A stretch of DNA of 64,000 nucleotides from Pseudomonas sp. NFR16 (GCF_900108875.1 NZ_FNYJ01000001.1:1581533-1645532), one strand, 5' to 3'. Counted from the stretch's first letter, positions 27,526 to 36,563 are shown. Notes: generated by a model not told the origin, from the letters alone. Made by a program: numbers and translations.

Positions 27526-27543
27526 TGTAAGCCTTTCGCTATG
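27526..27543 (-). promoter_or_regulatory. Half-conserved GacA-type upstream activating site
   Basis: The minus strand reads CATAGCGAAAGGCTTACA. The right half is a perfect CTTACA of the TGTAAG-N6-CTTACA palindrome known upstream of rsm genes; the left half is poor. It is centred about 64 bases upstream of the expected RNA start, a plausible distance for GacA control. Confidence 0.35.
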
Positions 27544-27567
27544 GCTGCAGCGCGAAAATAACCTCTG

Positions 27568-29283
27568 TCAGTCAGCTACAAGCGCATTGGCGACCGCCTG
27601 CATCCACAGCGCAACTGCGAAAGCGCCCGGATCCACGTGGCCCAGGACCCGCTCGCCGAGATAAGACGAGCGGCCCTTGGCTGGCAACAGGTGGCGCGTC
27701 TGTTCGGCACCCGCCTGCGCGGCGCTCGCCATCTCAGTCGCGGCGCGCAGCGAGGTCACGTCCTGAGGCTGGCTGGCGAGAGCGGTCGCTGCCGGAATCA
27801 ACGCATCGAGCATCGTCCGATCGCCAGCGTTGGCTCCGCCGAGTCTGATCATCGCCTCGCAACCGGCCTGCAACGCCTGCGCCCACGCCGCTATCGTATC
27901 CGGATGAGGATGCGCGGCCAGGGTGACGCCCGCGCGCAGGGCGAACACGGAATACAGTGGACCGGACGTGCCGCCTAACACCCGCCGCAGAATCGCCGAC
28001 AGCTGCTGAAGCGCCACTCCGGGGCGGTCGAGGGCAAGCGAGTCCAGGGCGTCGTCGATTGCCCTGGCGCCACGGGCGAGGCTGATGCCGATATCGCCGT
28101 CACCCACCCGTGAATCCAGCTCAGTCAACACGGACTCGTTGTCCTGCAGCGCATGACTGACAGCCTGAAGGACAGCGCGCATTGCATGCTCGTTGCGCTG
28201 CGGCCACCCGCTGCCCTGAAGCGTGTCCTGCTCGGCGGTCTTGACGCGAGGAATCCGTCGGATAGCCGCGACAGGTACGGTCATCCCGTGCCAAGCACTG
28301 GCGTCGCTGGGCGCCTGCAGGCGCTTCAATGTCCGGTCATCGACCCGCATCAGGGAAAGGGAGCAGCCGGCCATCTCCAGCGCCGTCAGAAACGTGCCCA
28401 CCATCGCCGCCTCGACGTTGATCCCGCGAGACGTACATCCCGCCAGGACATGCCGCGCAACAATGTCGAGTTCCTGCACGGCGCTGCCACCCAGGTTGTT
28501 GACCATCAGGGCGACACGATCTCCACGTTCCAGCGACCCTCGCTCGACAATCCGCTGCAGCAGAACCTCGACCATGGCGTCCGCTGGCTGAATCCGGCCG
28601 CGCCGCACGCCGCTTTCGCCATGAATTCCCAGGCCATATTCAACGTCGTCCTCTGCAATCGCGAAGCCCGGTTGACCCGCCGCAGGGACGGTGCACGGGC
28701 TGAGCGCCAGGCCCATGCTGAACAGGCCGGCCGCAGCGTCCTGCGCTTCAGCCTTGACCTGCGCGAGGGACAGACCGGCCTCGGCAGCCGCCCCGGCGAC
28801 CTTGTGAATGAACACCGTGCCGGCAATCCCTCGTCGCCCGACGCGTCCTGCGTCGTCATCCAGTGCCACGTCATCGCCGACCACTAGCATCTCGACCCTG
28901 ACGCCGGCGGCAGAGGCGATTTCTGCTGCCAGTCCGAAATTCAGCCGGTCGCCGGTGTAGTTCTTCACCACCAACAACACGCCCGCCGGACCGGCCACGG
29001 TCATGATCGCGCTGAGCACCGCATCCACGCTCGGCGATGTAAACACCGGCCCCGCCACCGCCGCAGTGAGCATGCCCCTGCCAACGTAGCCACCATGCGC
29101 CGGCTCGTGACCGGCGCCGCCGCCGGAGACGATGCTCACCTTCCCGGCCATCATCAGGTCCTGATAATCGCTGCGCACGACGATGTTCTCGCCCTCCAGC
29201 AGAACCCGGCGCTGATCCGCCATAACGACGCCTTCAAGCATCTCGTCGACCACGCGCAGCGGATCGTTGATCAGTTTCTTCAT
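27568..29283 (-). CDS. dhaK: ATP-dependent dihydroxyacetone kinase (DAK1-DAK2 fusion)
   Basis: A 571-aa fused kinase that phosphorylates dihydroxyacetone (and possibly glyceraldehyde) with ATP. The N-terminal DhaK domain (about 1-330) starts [18 protein letters not shown] and has [20 protein letters not shown], including the His that binds substrate, plus [12 protein letters not shown] and the GESGVRRG block. The C-terminal DhaL domain (about 365-570) has [19 protein letters not shown] (ATP/magnesium Asp residues), [23 protein letters not shown] and [18 protein letters not shown]. The start at MKKLINDP (29283) matches the family. It is divergent from tal; the product dihydroxyacetone phosphate feeds triose metabolism. 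Confidence 0.94.
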   Translation of the reverse strand: MKKLINDPLRVVDEMLEGVVMADQRRVLLEGENIVVRSDYQDLMMAGKVSIVSGGGAGHEPAHGGYVGRGMLTAAVAGPVFTSPSVDAVLSAIMTVAGPAGVLLVVKNYTGDRLNFGLAAEIASAAGVRVEMLVVGDDVALDDDAGRVGRRGIAGTVFIHKVAGAAAEAGLSLAQVKAEAQDAAAGLFSMGLALSPCTVPAAGQPGFAIAEDDVEYGLGIHGESGVRRGRIQPADAMVEVLLQRIVERGSLERGDRVALMVNNLGGSAVQELDIVARHVLAGCTSRGINVEAAMVGTFLTALEMAGCSLSLMRVDDRTLKRLQAPSDASAWHGMTVPVAAIRRIPRVKTAEQDTLQGSGWPQRNEHAMRAVLQAVSHALQDNESVLTELDSRVGDGDIGISLARGARAIDDALDSLALDRPGVALQQLSAILRRVLGGTSGPLYSVFALRAGVTLAAHPHPDTIAAWAQALQAGCEAMIRLGGANAGDRTMLDALIPAATALASQPQDVTSLRAATEMASAAQAGAEQTRHLLPAKGRSSYLGERVLGHVDPGAFAVALWMQAVANALVAD

Positions 29284-29581
29284 GGTGGTTGCCCCTTGTC
29301 CCGAATCGGTCCTCAGCACAATAGACGAAGGTGGCGGGAACAACCTGCCGCGCCCATGCTCCAACCAGTCTGGATCGAGCGTCCGCCCTTCTCGGCTACC
29401 GACAACCCTGCCACTTGGCAGCCCGCGAACAGGGCTGTTCAATCAATCGCCCGGCGAAAACGCTGGCAGGCTGTTTGCGCAAACGCAGGCCGCTGAATCA
29501 GCGGGTTTGTTGCGGTTTACGCCCTTGAGTGACCGGCGACGCTCGGGTAATGTCATCAAACCCACAGGACAGAGCACGCTC

Positions 29582-30508
29582 ATGACTTCCAAGCTGGAAC
29601 AACTCAAGCAATTCACGACCGTCGTTGCCGACACCGGCGATTTCGCCGCCATCGAAAAGCTCAAGCCGGTCGATGCAACGACCAACCCTTCCCTGCTGCT
29701 CAAGGCGGGTTCGAGCGACAGCAACGCTGACCGCCTGAAAGAAGCCTTCACCGGCGCCAAGGGCGACATCAATCTGGCGAGCGACCGTTTCGCCGTCGCC
29801 ATCGGCCGCGAAATCCTCAAAGTGGTGCCGGGCCGCGTTTCCACCGAAGTGGACGCCCGCATCTCGTTCGACACCCAGGCTTGCATTGCACGCGCCGAGC
29901 GTATCGTCGGCCTGTATGAAGAGTTCGGTATCGGTCGCGACCGCATCCTGATCAAGCTGGCCTCGACCTGGGAAGGTATCAAGGCGGCCGAGCAACTGGA
30001 AAAGAAAGGCATTCAGTGCAACCTGACCCTGCTGTTCTCCTTCGCTCAGGCCCAGGCGTGTGCCGACGCTGGCGTGTTCCTGATTTCGCCATTCGTGGGC
30101 CGCATCTACGACTGGTACAAGAAAGCCGAAGGCAAGGATTACGTCGGTGCAGAAGATCCGGGCGTGAAATCCGTGACCCGCATCTACAACTACTACAAGG
30201 CCAATGACTACAAGACCGTCGTCATGGGCGCCAGCTTCCGCAACCTGAGCCAGATCGAGCAACTGGCCGGTTGTGATCGCCTGACCATCAGCCCTGACCT
30301 GCTGCAGAAACTCTCCGAAGACACCGGCACGCTGGAACAGAAACTCAAGCCAGGCAACGGCGGCGAGCCTCGCGTGACGCTGAACGAAAGCCAGTTCCGC
30401 TGGGCGTCCAACGAAGATGCGATGGCCACCGAGAAACTGGCCGAAGGTATCCGCCAGTTCGCCCGCGATCAGGAAAAACTCGAAGCGCTGCTGTCCGCCA
30501 AGCAGTAA
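29582..30508 (+). CDS. tal: Transaldolase
   Basis: A 308-aa class I transaldolase of the pentose phosphate pathway, exchanging a dihydroxyacetone unit between sugar phosphates. Signatures: [12 protein letters not shown] near residue 35, [12 protein letters not shown] with the Schiff-base Lys near 127, [22 protein letters not shown] and [10 protein letters not shown]. The start at [11 protein letters not shown] (29582) is chosen because the upstream in-frame codons fall in the promoter region. The 298 bp to dhaK holds both promoters and no supported gene. Transaldolase here complements the non-oxidative branch needed for xylose use. Confidence 0.97.
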   Translation: MTSKLEQLKQFTTVVADTGDFAAIEKLKPVDATTNPSLLLKAGSSDSNADRLKEAFTGAKGDINLASDRFAVAIGREILKVVPGRVSTEVDARISFDTQACIARAERIVGLYEEFGIGRDRILIKLASTWEGIKAAEQLEKKGIQCNLTLLFSFAQAQACADAGVFLISPFVGRIYDWYKKAEGKDYVGAEDPGVKSVTRIYNYYKANDYKTVVMGASFRNLSQIEQLAGCDRLTISPDLLQKLSEDTGTLEQKLKPGNGGEPRVTLNESQFRWASNEDAMATEKLAEGIRQFARDQEKLEALLSAKQ

Positions 30509-30520
30509 CGCATAGAGCAC

Positions 30521-30555
30521 AAAAAGGGCGGCACCTTCACAGGTGCCGCCCTTTT
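30521..30555 (+). terminator. Bidirectional terminator between tal and rssC
   Basis: aaaaagggcggcacct - tcac - aggtgccgccctttttc forms a long GC-rich stem with T runs on both strands, between converging tal and rssC. Confidence 0.93.
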
Positions 30556-30592
30556 TCATGCCCGCATTTCAGAGACCGGGCGAATGCCGAGC

Positions 30593-31075
30593 TTACTGAT
30601 GCTCCAGCGCGTTGACCAGGTCGCGAAACGCTTCGCGATTGGAGTCGTTCAGCCCCATGAGGATCTTGTGCGCTTCCAGCACCTTGGCCTTGACCACATC
30701 TTCGCACTGATCCTGCGACGGAAGATCGCTCAGCGCCTCGGGCCGCGGAATCGGTCGGCCGACGATGTTGAACACCTGATCGAAGCCCATCGACTGCAAC
30801 AGGCGCGTGATGTCTTCGTGGGTGGTCACGACGGTCGGCAAGAGCCCTGCTTTCTGACGTGACAGAATGGACAGCTTGGCCAGCAGGCCGAGTGTCGTAC
30901 TGTCAATGCTGCGGGTTTCGGTCAGATCGATCACCACGGTCGAAAAATTCATCGAGGTGAAGATCCGCTCAATCGTCGCATCCAACGCCGAGCATAGAGT
31001 CAGACGCACTTCACCCACGAATTTCAGGACGAAAGTGCCATCTTGCTCGGCAAACTGGATTCTACCGGTACTCAT
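30593..31075 (-). CDS. rssC: RssC-like STAS-domain anti-anti-sigma factor
   Basis: A 160-aa STAS protein. The domain core occupies about residues 1-105, with the phosphorylatable region VIDLTETRSIDSTTLGLLAKL (Ser/Thr near 59-60). The C-terminal part is a helical extension. Its start overlaps the rssB stop (TAATG), so the two are translationally coupled. RssB carries a PP2C phosphatase domain, so RssC is its likely substrate in a partner-switching module; in Pseudomonas this pair is linked to control of RpoS. The naming rests on gene order and architecture. Confidence 0.88.
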   Translation of the reverse strand: MSTGRIQFAEQDGTFVLKFVGEVRLTLCSALDATIERIFTSMNFSTVVIDLTETRSIDSTTLGLLAKLSILSRQKAGLLPTVVTTHEDITRLLQSMGFDQVFNIVGRPIPRPEALSDLPSQDQCEDVVKAKVLEAHKILMGLNDSNREAFRDLVNALEHQ

Positions 31076-32256
31076 TAAAGGTTCCTGCTCAACACTAACA
31101 AGGCGATATCATCCGGCATCTCCCCGAGTGTGGCCAATCCAAACTTACGACGCAGGCCATCCAGGCTGCCGCCCGCCGACTTGACCAGTTCGGGCAAGTT
31201 GGCTTCTTTCTCTTTCAGTGTATCACCTGGCAAAAGATCCAGAATGCCATCAGACAGCAGGGTCAGACTGAAGGACTCGGGCAGATCCAGCACGTGGTCC
31301 GAGTAAGTCGCTTCATTGAACAGCCCCACCGGCAAACCGCGGCCTTCGAGATAACGGGTCTCGGCAGGCGTATACAGCACCGGAAGCGGCAGATGGCCGC
31401 CGACACTGTAGGTCAATTGCCCGGATTCTTCATCGATCACCCCGCCCACCATCGTCACATGCTTGCCCAGCTTGCAGCTGATCAGACCGCGATTGATGTG
31501 GCCGAGGACCTCCGAAGGCTTGAATTCCGGCAAGCTGCCGCCGCGCTTGGATTCGAACAGCAAGCGCGTGGTCATGAACTTCAGCAGCACGGTAATGAAT
31601 GCCGATGAAGCGCCATGACCGGAGACATCCGCCAGATAAAATGCCACGCGGCGCTCGTCGACCCGGAAATAATCGACGAAATCGCCGGAAAGGTACAGTG
31701 ACGGGATGATTTCATGTTCGAATTCGAACGCGTCGATCGCCCAGGGACTGGTCGGCAGCATGTTCATCTGCACCTGGCGACCGGCATCCTGATCTTCCTG
31801 AAGCAGGTGCAGGCTGGCCTCGAGCTCGCGATTGGCGGTCTCCAGCTTCTGTCGGTACTGCTTGTTCTCCTGCAGCAGCCGGGCACGGTCCAGCGCGCGT
31901 CGCACCGAGTGCTCCAGCACGGCAAGGTCTTCCAGCGGTTTGATCAGGTAATCGGCCGCACCCAGACGCAATGCCTCGACGGCATCGCTCATGACACCCG
32001 CACCGGACACCACGATGACCGGTGTTTCCGGCGCAAGGCTGGTGACCTGGCGAATCAGCTCAAGGCCGCCGACTTGCGGCATGCGCAGGTCGCAGATCAC
32101 CAGATCGGGCTTTTCCTGCTCGAATGTCTGTAGACCCTGCTGGCCGTTTCCGGCTTGCAGGACGCTGAACCCACTGTCTTCCAAATAGGCCGCGAGACTC
32201 GCGCGCACTACTTCGTCGTCATCGATAATCAGCAGCGTGGCACTGGTTTTTTGCAT
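31075..32256 (-). CDS. rssB: RssB-like response regulator with PP2C phosphatase output domain
   Basis: A 393-aa two-domain protein. The receiver domain (1-120) has the acidic pocket IDDDE at 11-15, phospho-acceptor Asp56 in VICDLRMP, and Lys in YLIKPLEDL near 107. A linker coiled coil (about 130-170) leads to a SpoIIE/PPM phosphatase domain with SGDFVDYFRVDERRVAFYLADVSGHGASSAF, LLSDGILDLL and DDIALLVLSR, the metal-binding Asp residues. Phosphorylation should switch dephosphorylation of the coupled STAS protein and so the general stress response. The start lies 31 bp from a perfect inverted repeat. Confidence 0.92.
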   Translation of the reverse strand: MQKTSATLLIIDDDEVVRASLAAYLEDSGFSVLQAGNGQQGLQTFEQEKPDLVICDLRMPQVGGLELIRQVTSLAPETPVIVVSGAGVMSDAVEALRLGAADYLIKPLEDLAVLEHSVRRALDRARLLQENKQYRQKLETANRELEASLHLLQEDQDAGRQVQMNMLPTSPWAIDAFEFEHEIIPSLYLSGDFVDYFRVDERRVAFYLADVSGHGASSAFITVLLKFMTTRLLFESKRGGSLPEFKPSEVLGHINRGLISCKLGKHVTMVGGVIDEESGQLTYSVGGHLPLPVLYTPAETRYLEGRGLPVGLFNEATYSDHVLDLPESFSLTLLSDGILDLLPGDTLKEKEANLPELVKSAGGSLDGLRRKFGLATLGEMPDDIALLVLSRNL

Positions 32257-32286
32257 GTGGGCAAACGGCGCCAGATTAGGTTGGCG

Positions 32287-32315
32287 TAAACGGTCGGATT
32301 CTGTCAGACCGTTTA
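32287..32315. promoter_or_regulatory. Perfect 9-bp-arm inverted repeat upstream of rssB
   Basis: taaacggtc (32287-32295) and gaccgttta (32307-32315) surround 11 bases. A -10-like TAATCT for rssB sits just downstream on the minus strand (32279-32274), placing the repeat over the -35 region where an operator would be. It is not a REP copy seen elsewhere in the window. Confidence 0.5.
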
Positions 32316-32523
32316 CTGGATTCGCTTCTAGCCTCTCTGGTTCCAGGCGGCGGACTTTTGGTCAAACGCTTCACGTGTACAGAGGTGCCCTTCAAGGCGC
32401 AGACGGTACTCCCATCCGACGGGCGTTTCAAGCTCGCTCCAGCGGTCGGCCAACGTCTTTACACCGCAAATCGCCGAGAGTTATAAGAACCCTCAAATCA
32501 GCAACGAAAACGAAGGATGAGCC

Positions 32524-32823
32524 ATGGGCCAGATCGATCGCGACTACGCCGAGAAACGAGACTACATCCGCATGCGGGTCGACGCCGACATCAGCCTGAT
32601 CTACGCCGGCCAGATCATTCCGGCCGTGTGCGTGGATTTATCGAGCTCCGGCATGCAGATACAGGCGCCGCGCACGTTCAAGGTCGGGGACAAGATCAGC
32701 GTGCGCATCGACTCCGAACACGCAGCGCTCAAAGGTCTTGAGGCCGATACCGAAGTCGTCTGGATTGCCGATGTCGACGGCGGCGAGCAGAAACTGGGCC
32801 TCACCATCCTTGCAATGAAGTGA
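32524..32823 (+). CDS. PilZ-domain protein
   Basis: A 99-aa single-domain protein. It shows the two c-di-GMP binding signatures of PilZ: the N-terminal arginine motif KRDYIRMRVD at about 11-20 and DLSSSGMQI at about 39-47. It should bind c-di-GMP in the cytoplasm and act through an unknown partner. It is divergent from rssB; a purine-rich GAAGGATGA precedes the ATG. A bidirectional terminator follows. Confidence 0.9.
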   Translation: MGQIDRDYAEKRDYIRMRVDADISLIYAGQIIPAVCVDLSSSGMQIQAPRTFKVGDKISVRIDSEHAALKGLEADTEVVWIADVDGGEQKLGLTILAMK

Positions 32824-32870
32824 TGGCACTGCGGAACTGCTTCACAGTTTCGAAAAAATCCGAAAAAAGA

Positions 32871-32898
32871 AAAAGGCGACCCGAAGGCCGCCTTTTTT
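32871..32898. terminator. Bidirectional terminator between PilZ gene and mlaA
   Basis: aaaggcg ... cgcctttttt forms a stem with an A run on one side and a T run on the other, between converging genes. Confidence 0.85.
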
Positions 32899-32922
32899 GC
32901 ATCTCGCAACCGCCGGCAACGA

Positions 32923-33624
32923 TTAAAAATCGTCGACGACCTTGCCATCCTTGACCTTGAACTCGCGGTTCTGCAGGTATGCGTTGCGGATGAAAATGTA
33001 CTTGTCGCCGTTGATCAGCTTTTCAGCCGACAACAGGCTGGCGCGTGTATCGACCACGCTCACGCCGAGCGCCGTATTACGGGTCGGCACGTGATTGATG
33101 TAGCGGTAAGGCAGCGTATAGGTGTCAGGGTATTTCGCCACGGCATCACGCACGGTGCTTGGGCCGAAAAACGGCAGCATCACGAACGGACCGCTTTCGA
33201 CGCCCCAGTGGCCCAGCGTCTGGCCGAAGTCCTCATCATTGCGTTGCAGGCCCATCTTGGTGCCGACATCGAAGAAGCCCAGCAGGCCGAAGGTGGTGTT
33301 GACGATCAGGCGGGCCGTGTCGACGCCGGCCGCTTCTGGCTTGGCCTGAAGCACATCGTTGGCGAAGTTGGTGACCTCACCGATATTCTTGAACATGTTG
33401 TGGATGCCGTCTTCGAGGAACTGCGGCGTGATGAACTCGTAACCCTGGGCAATCGGTTTCAACGCATAGGTATCAAGCGTGTCGTTGAAACGGAAAATTG
33501 CGCGGTTGACGCCTTCCCATGGGTCTTCTTCAGCCGCTTGAGCGGCCATCGGCATGACGGCCAGGCCGGCCCAGAAACATGTTCGTACCAGACGATTGAT
33601 AAAGCCTGCACCGGTCACGGGCAT
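32923..33624 (-). CDS. mlaA: MlaA/VacJ outer-membrane lipid asymmetry protein
   Basis: A 233-aa member of the MlaA (VacJ) family, which removes mislocalised phospholipids from the outer leaflet of the outer membrane and passes them to MlaC. Family blocks seen: DPWEGVNRAIFRFNDTLD, EVTNFANDVLQ, RLIVNTTFGLLGFFDVGTKMGL, DFGQTLGHWGVESGPFVMLPFFGPSTVRDA. The leader ends MAAQA-AEEDPW, which looks like a signal peptidase I site; I see no lipobox Cys, unlike the classical lipoprotein. The start is well placed behind GGGAGTC. The other mla genes are not in the window. Confidence 0.93.
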   Translation of the reverse strand: MPVTGAGFINRLVRTCFWAGLAVMPMAAQAAEEDPWEGVNRAIFRFNDTLDTYALKPIAQGYEFITPQFLEDGIHNMFKNIGEVTNFANDVLQAKPEAAGVDTARLIVNTTFGLLGFFDVGTKMGLQRNDEDFGQTLGHWGVESGPFVMLPFFGPSTVRDAVAKYPDTYTLPYRYINHVPTRNTALGVSVVDTRASLLSAEKLINGDKYIFIRNAYLQNREFKVKDGKVVDDF

Positions 33625-33829
33625 AGCTGAGACTCCCAGTCAAAGTAATGAAGCGGGCGCTACGCCCCCAAACCAAAGGCTGGGAGTATAAAGCGTTCTG
33701 CGATTATTTACCCCGCCCAATACAGGGTGAGTTCTGTCAGGCATAAACATTTGCCTATCAAGTCATCTTCCGGTCATCGCATTGTCATGCAAATCCCTTA
33801 GCGTCATTCCCCATTTGAGAGGGAATTCC

Positions 33830-34465
33830 ATGCTTGCCCCCGTTGCTTCCCCCGTCCCGTCGTTTACCGCCGTGCTGTTCGGCCTGAGTGGCTGCCTGGT
33901 CGACTTCGGGGCGCAGACGCGGACGTTGCGCAGCGTCGATGGCAAATCCTTTCATTCCCACAATGCACAGCCGTTCGCCACACCTACTCCCGGCGCGCTG
34001 CATGCGCTTAAACAGCTCAAGCAGCAGGGCATCCCGTGTGCCTGGATCGATGAATATCCCGCCGCTATTGCAGAACAACTGGCCGAGCCGCTGCACGGTC
34101 TGATTCAGCCGACGCCGGTACCGAACCACCACTGGCCCGCGCCGGACGCCTGCTGGCAGGCGCTGATGACACTCAACGTGGGCCAGCTCGATGGCTGCGT
34201 ACTGGTCAGCGGCGACCCGCGCCTGCTGATGGCTGGTCTCAACGCAGGCCTGTGGACGGTCGGTCTGGCCTCGTGCGGCCCGTTGTGTGGCCTGTCGCCT
34301 GCGCAGTGGGAAAACCTCAGCGACCTGGATCGCGAACGCCGTCGCGCCAGGGCCACCCTTGAGTTGTACGCCAGCGGCGCGCACTCGGTCATAGACCACT
34401 TGGGCGAACTGGATTCCTGCCTCGCAGACATCACCCTTCGCCGTCAGAAGTCAGAGAAGCCTTAG
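33830..34465 (+). CDS. HAD-superfamily protein related to phosphonoacetaldehyde hydrolase, nucleophile missing
   Basis: A 211-aa protein. The opening AVLFGLSGCLVDFGAQTRT aligns with the phosphonatase opening (DWAGTxVDFGS), and VLVSGDPRLLMAGLNAGLWTVGLASCG resembles the HAD motif III/IV region. At the nucleophile position the usual Asp is Gly (F-G-L-S-G instead of D-x-x-G), so ordinary HAD phosphatase or phosphonatase chemistry is not expected. The start at MLAPVASP (33830) has GAGAGGGAA upstream. It lies between mlaA (divergent) and a DUF4404 gene. It may be a regulatory or vestigial paralogue. Confidence 0.75.
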   Translation: MLAPVASPVPSFTAVLFGLSGCLVDFGAQTRTLRSVDGKSFHSHNAQPFATPTPGALHALKQLKQQGIPCAWIDEYPAAIAEQLAEPLHGLIQPTPVPNHHWPAPDACWQALMTLNVGQLDGCVLVSGDPRLLMAGLNAGLWTVGLASCGPLCGLSPAQWENLSDLDRERRRARATLELYASGAHSVIDHLGELDSCLADITLRRQKSEKP

Positions 34466-34574
34466 CACGAAGGTGTCATGCAAGCTCGCCAAGAGTGGAT
34501 TAGTCTTACGATGTAAAGGACCTTTGCCCACACGCTGCGGTCCATGCTGAGACTATCAATGAAGGGAGCACCCT

Positions 34575-34838
34575 ATGCCCGCCCGCGAACTGCAAGCACA
34601 ACTCGACACCCTGCGCGAGCAACTGGAGCAGAACCCGCCGCTGACTGAAGAAGAACGCGTGCATTTGAATGAGCTGATGGCGCAGATACAAGCCGAGATC
34701 GCCGTCGAAACCGCGACGCCGGACAACAACCTTGCCGATGGCGTCAACCTGGCGGTCGAGCGCTTCGAACTGGAACACCCGGGAATTGCCGGCACCCTGC
34801 GCAACATCGTGCAGACACTGGGCAATATCGGGATCTGA
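34575..34838 (+). CDS. DUF4404-family small protein
   Basis: An 87-aa, charged, mostly helical cytoplasmic protein. It has ARELQAQLDTLREQLEQNPPLTEEER near the start and DGVNLAVERFELEHPGIAGTLRNIVQTLGNIGI at the end, the pattern of the DUF4404 family in Pseudomonas. Leucine spacing in residues 5-45 suggests a coiled coil. A purine-rich AAGGGAG precedes the ATG. Function is unknown; the gene is followed at once by strong inverted repeats. Confidence 0.85.
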   Translation: MPARELQAQLDTLREQLEQNPPLTEEERVHLNELMAQIQAEIAVETATPDNNLADGVNLAVERFELEHPGIAGTLRNIVQTLGNIGI

Positions 34839-34840
34839 AG

Positions 34841-34940
34841 CGGCCCTTTGGCAAGCGCTTACGGGGCGCGAACTCATTTGCAAAGGGCCGGCAGAGGCGA
34901 CACGCGTGTCGCCTGCCAGATTTTCTGCGAATGAATTCGC
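34841..34940. repeat. Compound inverted repeat / REPIN (family gcgaatgaattcgc)
   Basis: Arms cggccctttg (34841-34850) and caaagggccg (34881-34890) form one hairpin. Next comes a perfect 20-base palindrome, aggcgacacgcgtgtcgcct (34895-34914). Outer copies of a REP family, gcgaactcatttgc and gcgaatgaattcgc (inverted, near 34868 and 34927), bracket the palindrome. This can fold in more than one way and probably ends the DUF4404 message. Confidence 0.65.
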
Positions 34941-35038
34941 TCCCAGAGCATCTTGCCCAGTCAATCGCTGGTGACCGGCGCCGCGAGTACAAACTTGCTT
35001 ACAGAACGGCTTCCCACCTTCTGATCACTGCGGCTTGA

Positions 35039-35869
35039 TCACTGCCGCGCCAGGCGGCCATTTTCCAGCGTGAGTGTCTCGGTGCTGCGATAAGGGTTGA
35101 TGTCCAGTCCGCCGCGACGCACATACCGCGCATACACCGTCAGCGTTTCAGGCTTCAGCAAACGCTGCAGGTCCATGAAGATTCGCTCCACGCATTGCTC
35201 GTGGAAATCCGAATGCTGGCGAAAACTCACGATATAAGCCAGAAAACTCGCATGATCCAGCGCCGCGCCCCGGTAGTGCACCGCTACACTGCCCCAGTCC
35301 GGCTGACTGGTCACCGGGCAGTTGGACTTGAGCAGATGACTGTGCAGCGCCTCTTCGATCACCTGCGATTCGTCACAGCGCAACAGCTCCGGCTGAGGCC
35401 GGTCATAGCTGCTGATGGACACGTCCAGGTCATCGACGCAGACACCGGGTACCGCCTCGATGCCCGCGGCCTCGATGTCCTTGAGCGAACGGATGCGCAC
35501 GCCCACCGGTTTGCCGGCAGCTGTCGACAGGTCCTGTTCCAGTGTGGCTACCAGATCGGCCTGGGAAGCGAACGGCGTCTGGTTCAGCGAGTTGAGATAC
35601 AGCTTGAAGGACTTCGATTCGATGATATTCGGCGAATCGGCGGGAATGCTGAATTCCCCGATCGCCACCACCGGCTTGCCCGACGGCAACAACCAGGACA
35701 GCTCGTAGCAATTCCAGAAATCGACGCCCTTATACGGCAACGTCTCGGCAGTCAGCCCCAGTTCCGCCCACTTGGCGGTGCGCGAAATGGGAAACAGCAG
35801 AGACGGCGTATAGGTGGCAATGTATTCACTGGACTTGCCCAGCGGCGAGTGTTCGGCTGCGGGATGCAT
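35039..35869 (-). CDS. queF: NADPH-dependent 7-cyano-7-deazaguanine reductase
   Basis: A 276-aa bimodular QueF that reduces preQ0 to preQ1 in queuosine biosynthesis. Visible: [20 protein letters not shown] at the start, [17 protein letters not shown] near residue 85 (QueF motif, NADPH binding), [16 protein letters not shown] with the catalytic Cys near 184, and [13 protein letters not shown] near 220 with the substrate-binding Glu. The length fits the long, E. coli-type form. It is a single-gene unit. Confidence 0.97.
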   Translation of the reverse strand: MHPAAEHSPLGKSSEYIATYTPSLLFPISRTAKWAELGLTAETLPYKGVDFWNCYELSWLLPSGKPVVAIGEFSIPADSPNIIESKSFKLYLNSLNQTPFASQADLVATLEQDLSTAAGKPVGVRIRSLKDIEAAGIEAVPGVCVDDLDVSISSYDRPQPELLRCDESQVIEEALHSHLLKSNCPVTSQPDWGSVAVHYRGAALDHASFLAYIVSFRQHSDFHEQCVERIFMDLQRLLKPETLTVYARYVRRGGLDINPYRSTETLTLENGRLARQ

Positions 35870-35945
35870 GACGGGACCTGAACCTGAAAACGGATGTAAT
35901 GACCAAGGCCAGGAGTTTATAGGTTTTGTCCCGCGCTTTCAGCGA

Positions 35946-36476
35946 TTACTCGGCGATGGCGATTTTTCCGACCATGCCCGCCTGATAATGCCCCGGAATG
36001 TTGCAGGCGAATTCAAGATCGGTGGCTTTGCTGAACGTCCAGGTGAGCTCGGCGGTCTTGCCCGGTTCGACCAGCACGCTGTTGGGATCATCGTGCTTCA
36101 TGCCTGCGCCGCCGTGATCCATGCCCGGCATGTCATCGTGTTTCATCGCATCGTGGTTCATGCCTGTGGAGGTCAGCATGCCGCTGGCGACCATTTTCAG
36201 CATTTCCTGTTGATGCGCCGCGTGCATCGCGGCGTCTCCCAGATTGAACTCGTGCAACAGCTGGCCCTTGTTGACCAGTACAAAGCGAACCGTTTCGCCT
36301 TCTTTGACGGTCAGCGTCTTGGGTTCGAAATACATATCGCCCAAGGTCAGCTCGACCGTGCGCGTGGCCTGTTCCGCTTTTGCCGGATGACCGAAGGCGA
36401 AATGCTCACCCGGTGAGGCCTGCGACGACAGGCTCGCGCCCAGCAACAGGGCAGCAGCGACAAAACGAGCGAACAT
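35946..36476 (-). CDS. Periplasmic cupredoxin-like copper-binding protein (CopI type)
   Basis: A 176-aa exported protein with a signal peptide ending SSQAS. The core is a plastocyanin/azurin-type fold: TLGDMYFEPKTLTVKEGETVRFVLVNKGQLLHEFNLG provides one His ligand, and FACNIPGHYQAGMVG provides Cys, His and Met, a complete type 1 copper set. Between them is a Met/His-rich loop (GMNHDAMKHDDMPGMDHGG) that could bind extra copper. It is divergent from copRS across a CopR-type box, so induction by copper and a role in periplasmic copper tolerance are likely. Confidence 0.9.
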   Translation of the reverse strand: MFARFVAAALLLGASLSSQASPGEHFAFGHPAKAEQATRTVELTLGDMYFEPKTLTVKEGETVRFVLVNKGQLLHEFNLGDAAMHAAHQQEMLKMVASGMLTSTGMNHDAMKHDDMPGMDHGGAGMKHDDPNSVLVEPGKTAELTWTFSKATDLEFACNIPGHYQAGMVGKIAIAE

Positions 36477-36549
36477 GTGGATCTCCAGTCAACGACAATC
36501 GATGGGGATACCTTAGGCCTTCGCCGCTGGCAATGAGCTGACCGCAGGA

Positions 36550-36563
36550 TTACAACTTTGTAA
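36550..36563. promoter_or_regulatory. Cop box (CopR/CusR-type operator)
   Basis: ttacaactttgtaa is a near-perfect palindrome that fits the ACAA-N2-TTGT core recognised by CusR/CopR regulators. It lies between the divergent cupredoxin gene and copR, 74 and 73 bp from their starts, where it can serve both promoters. Confidence 0.65.
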
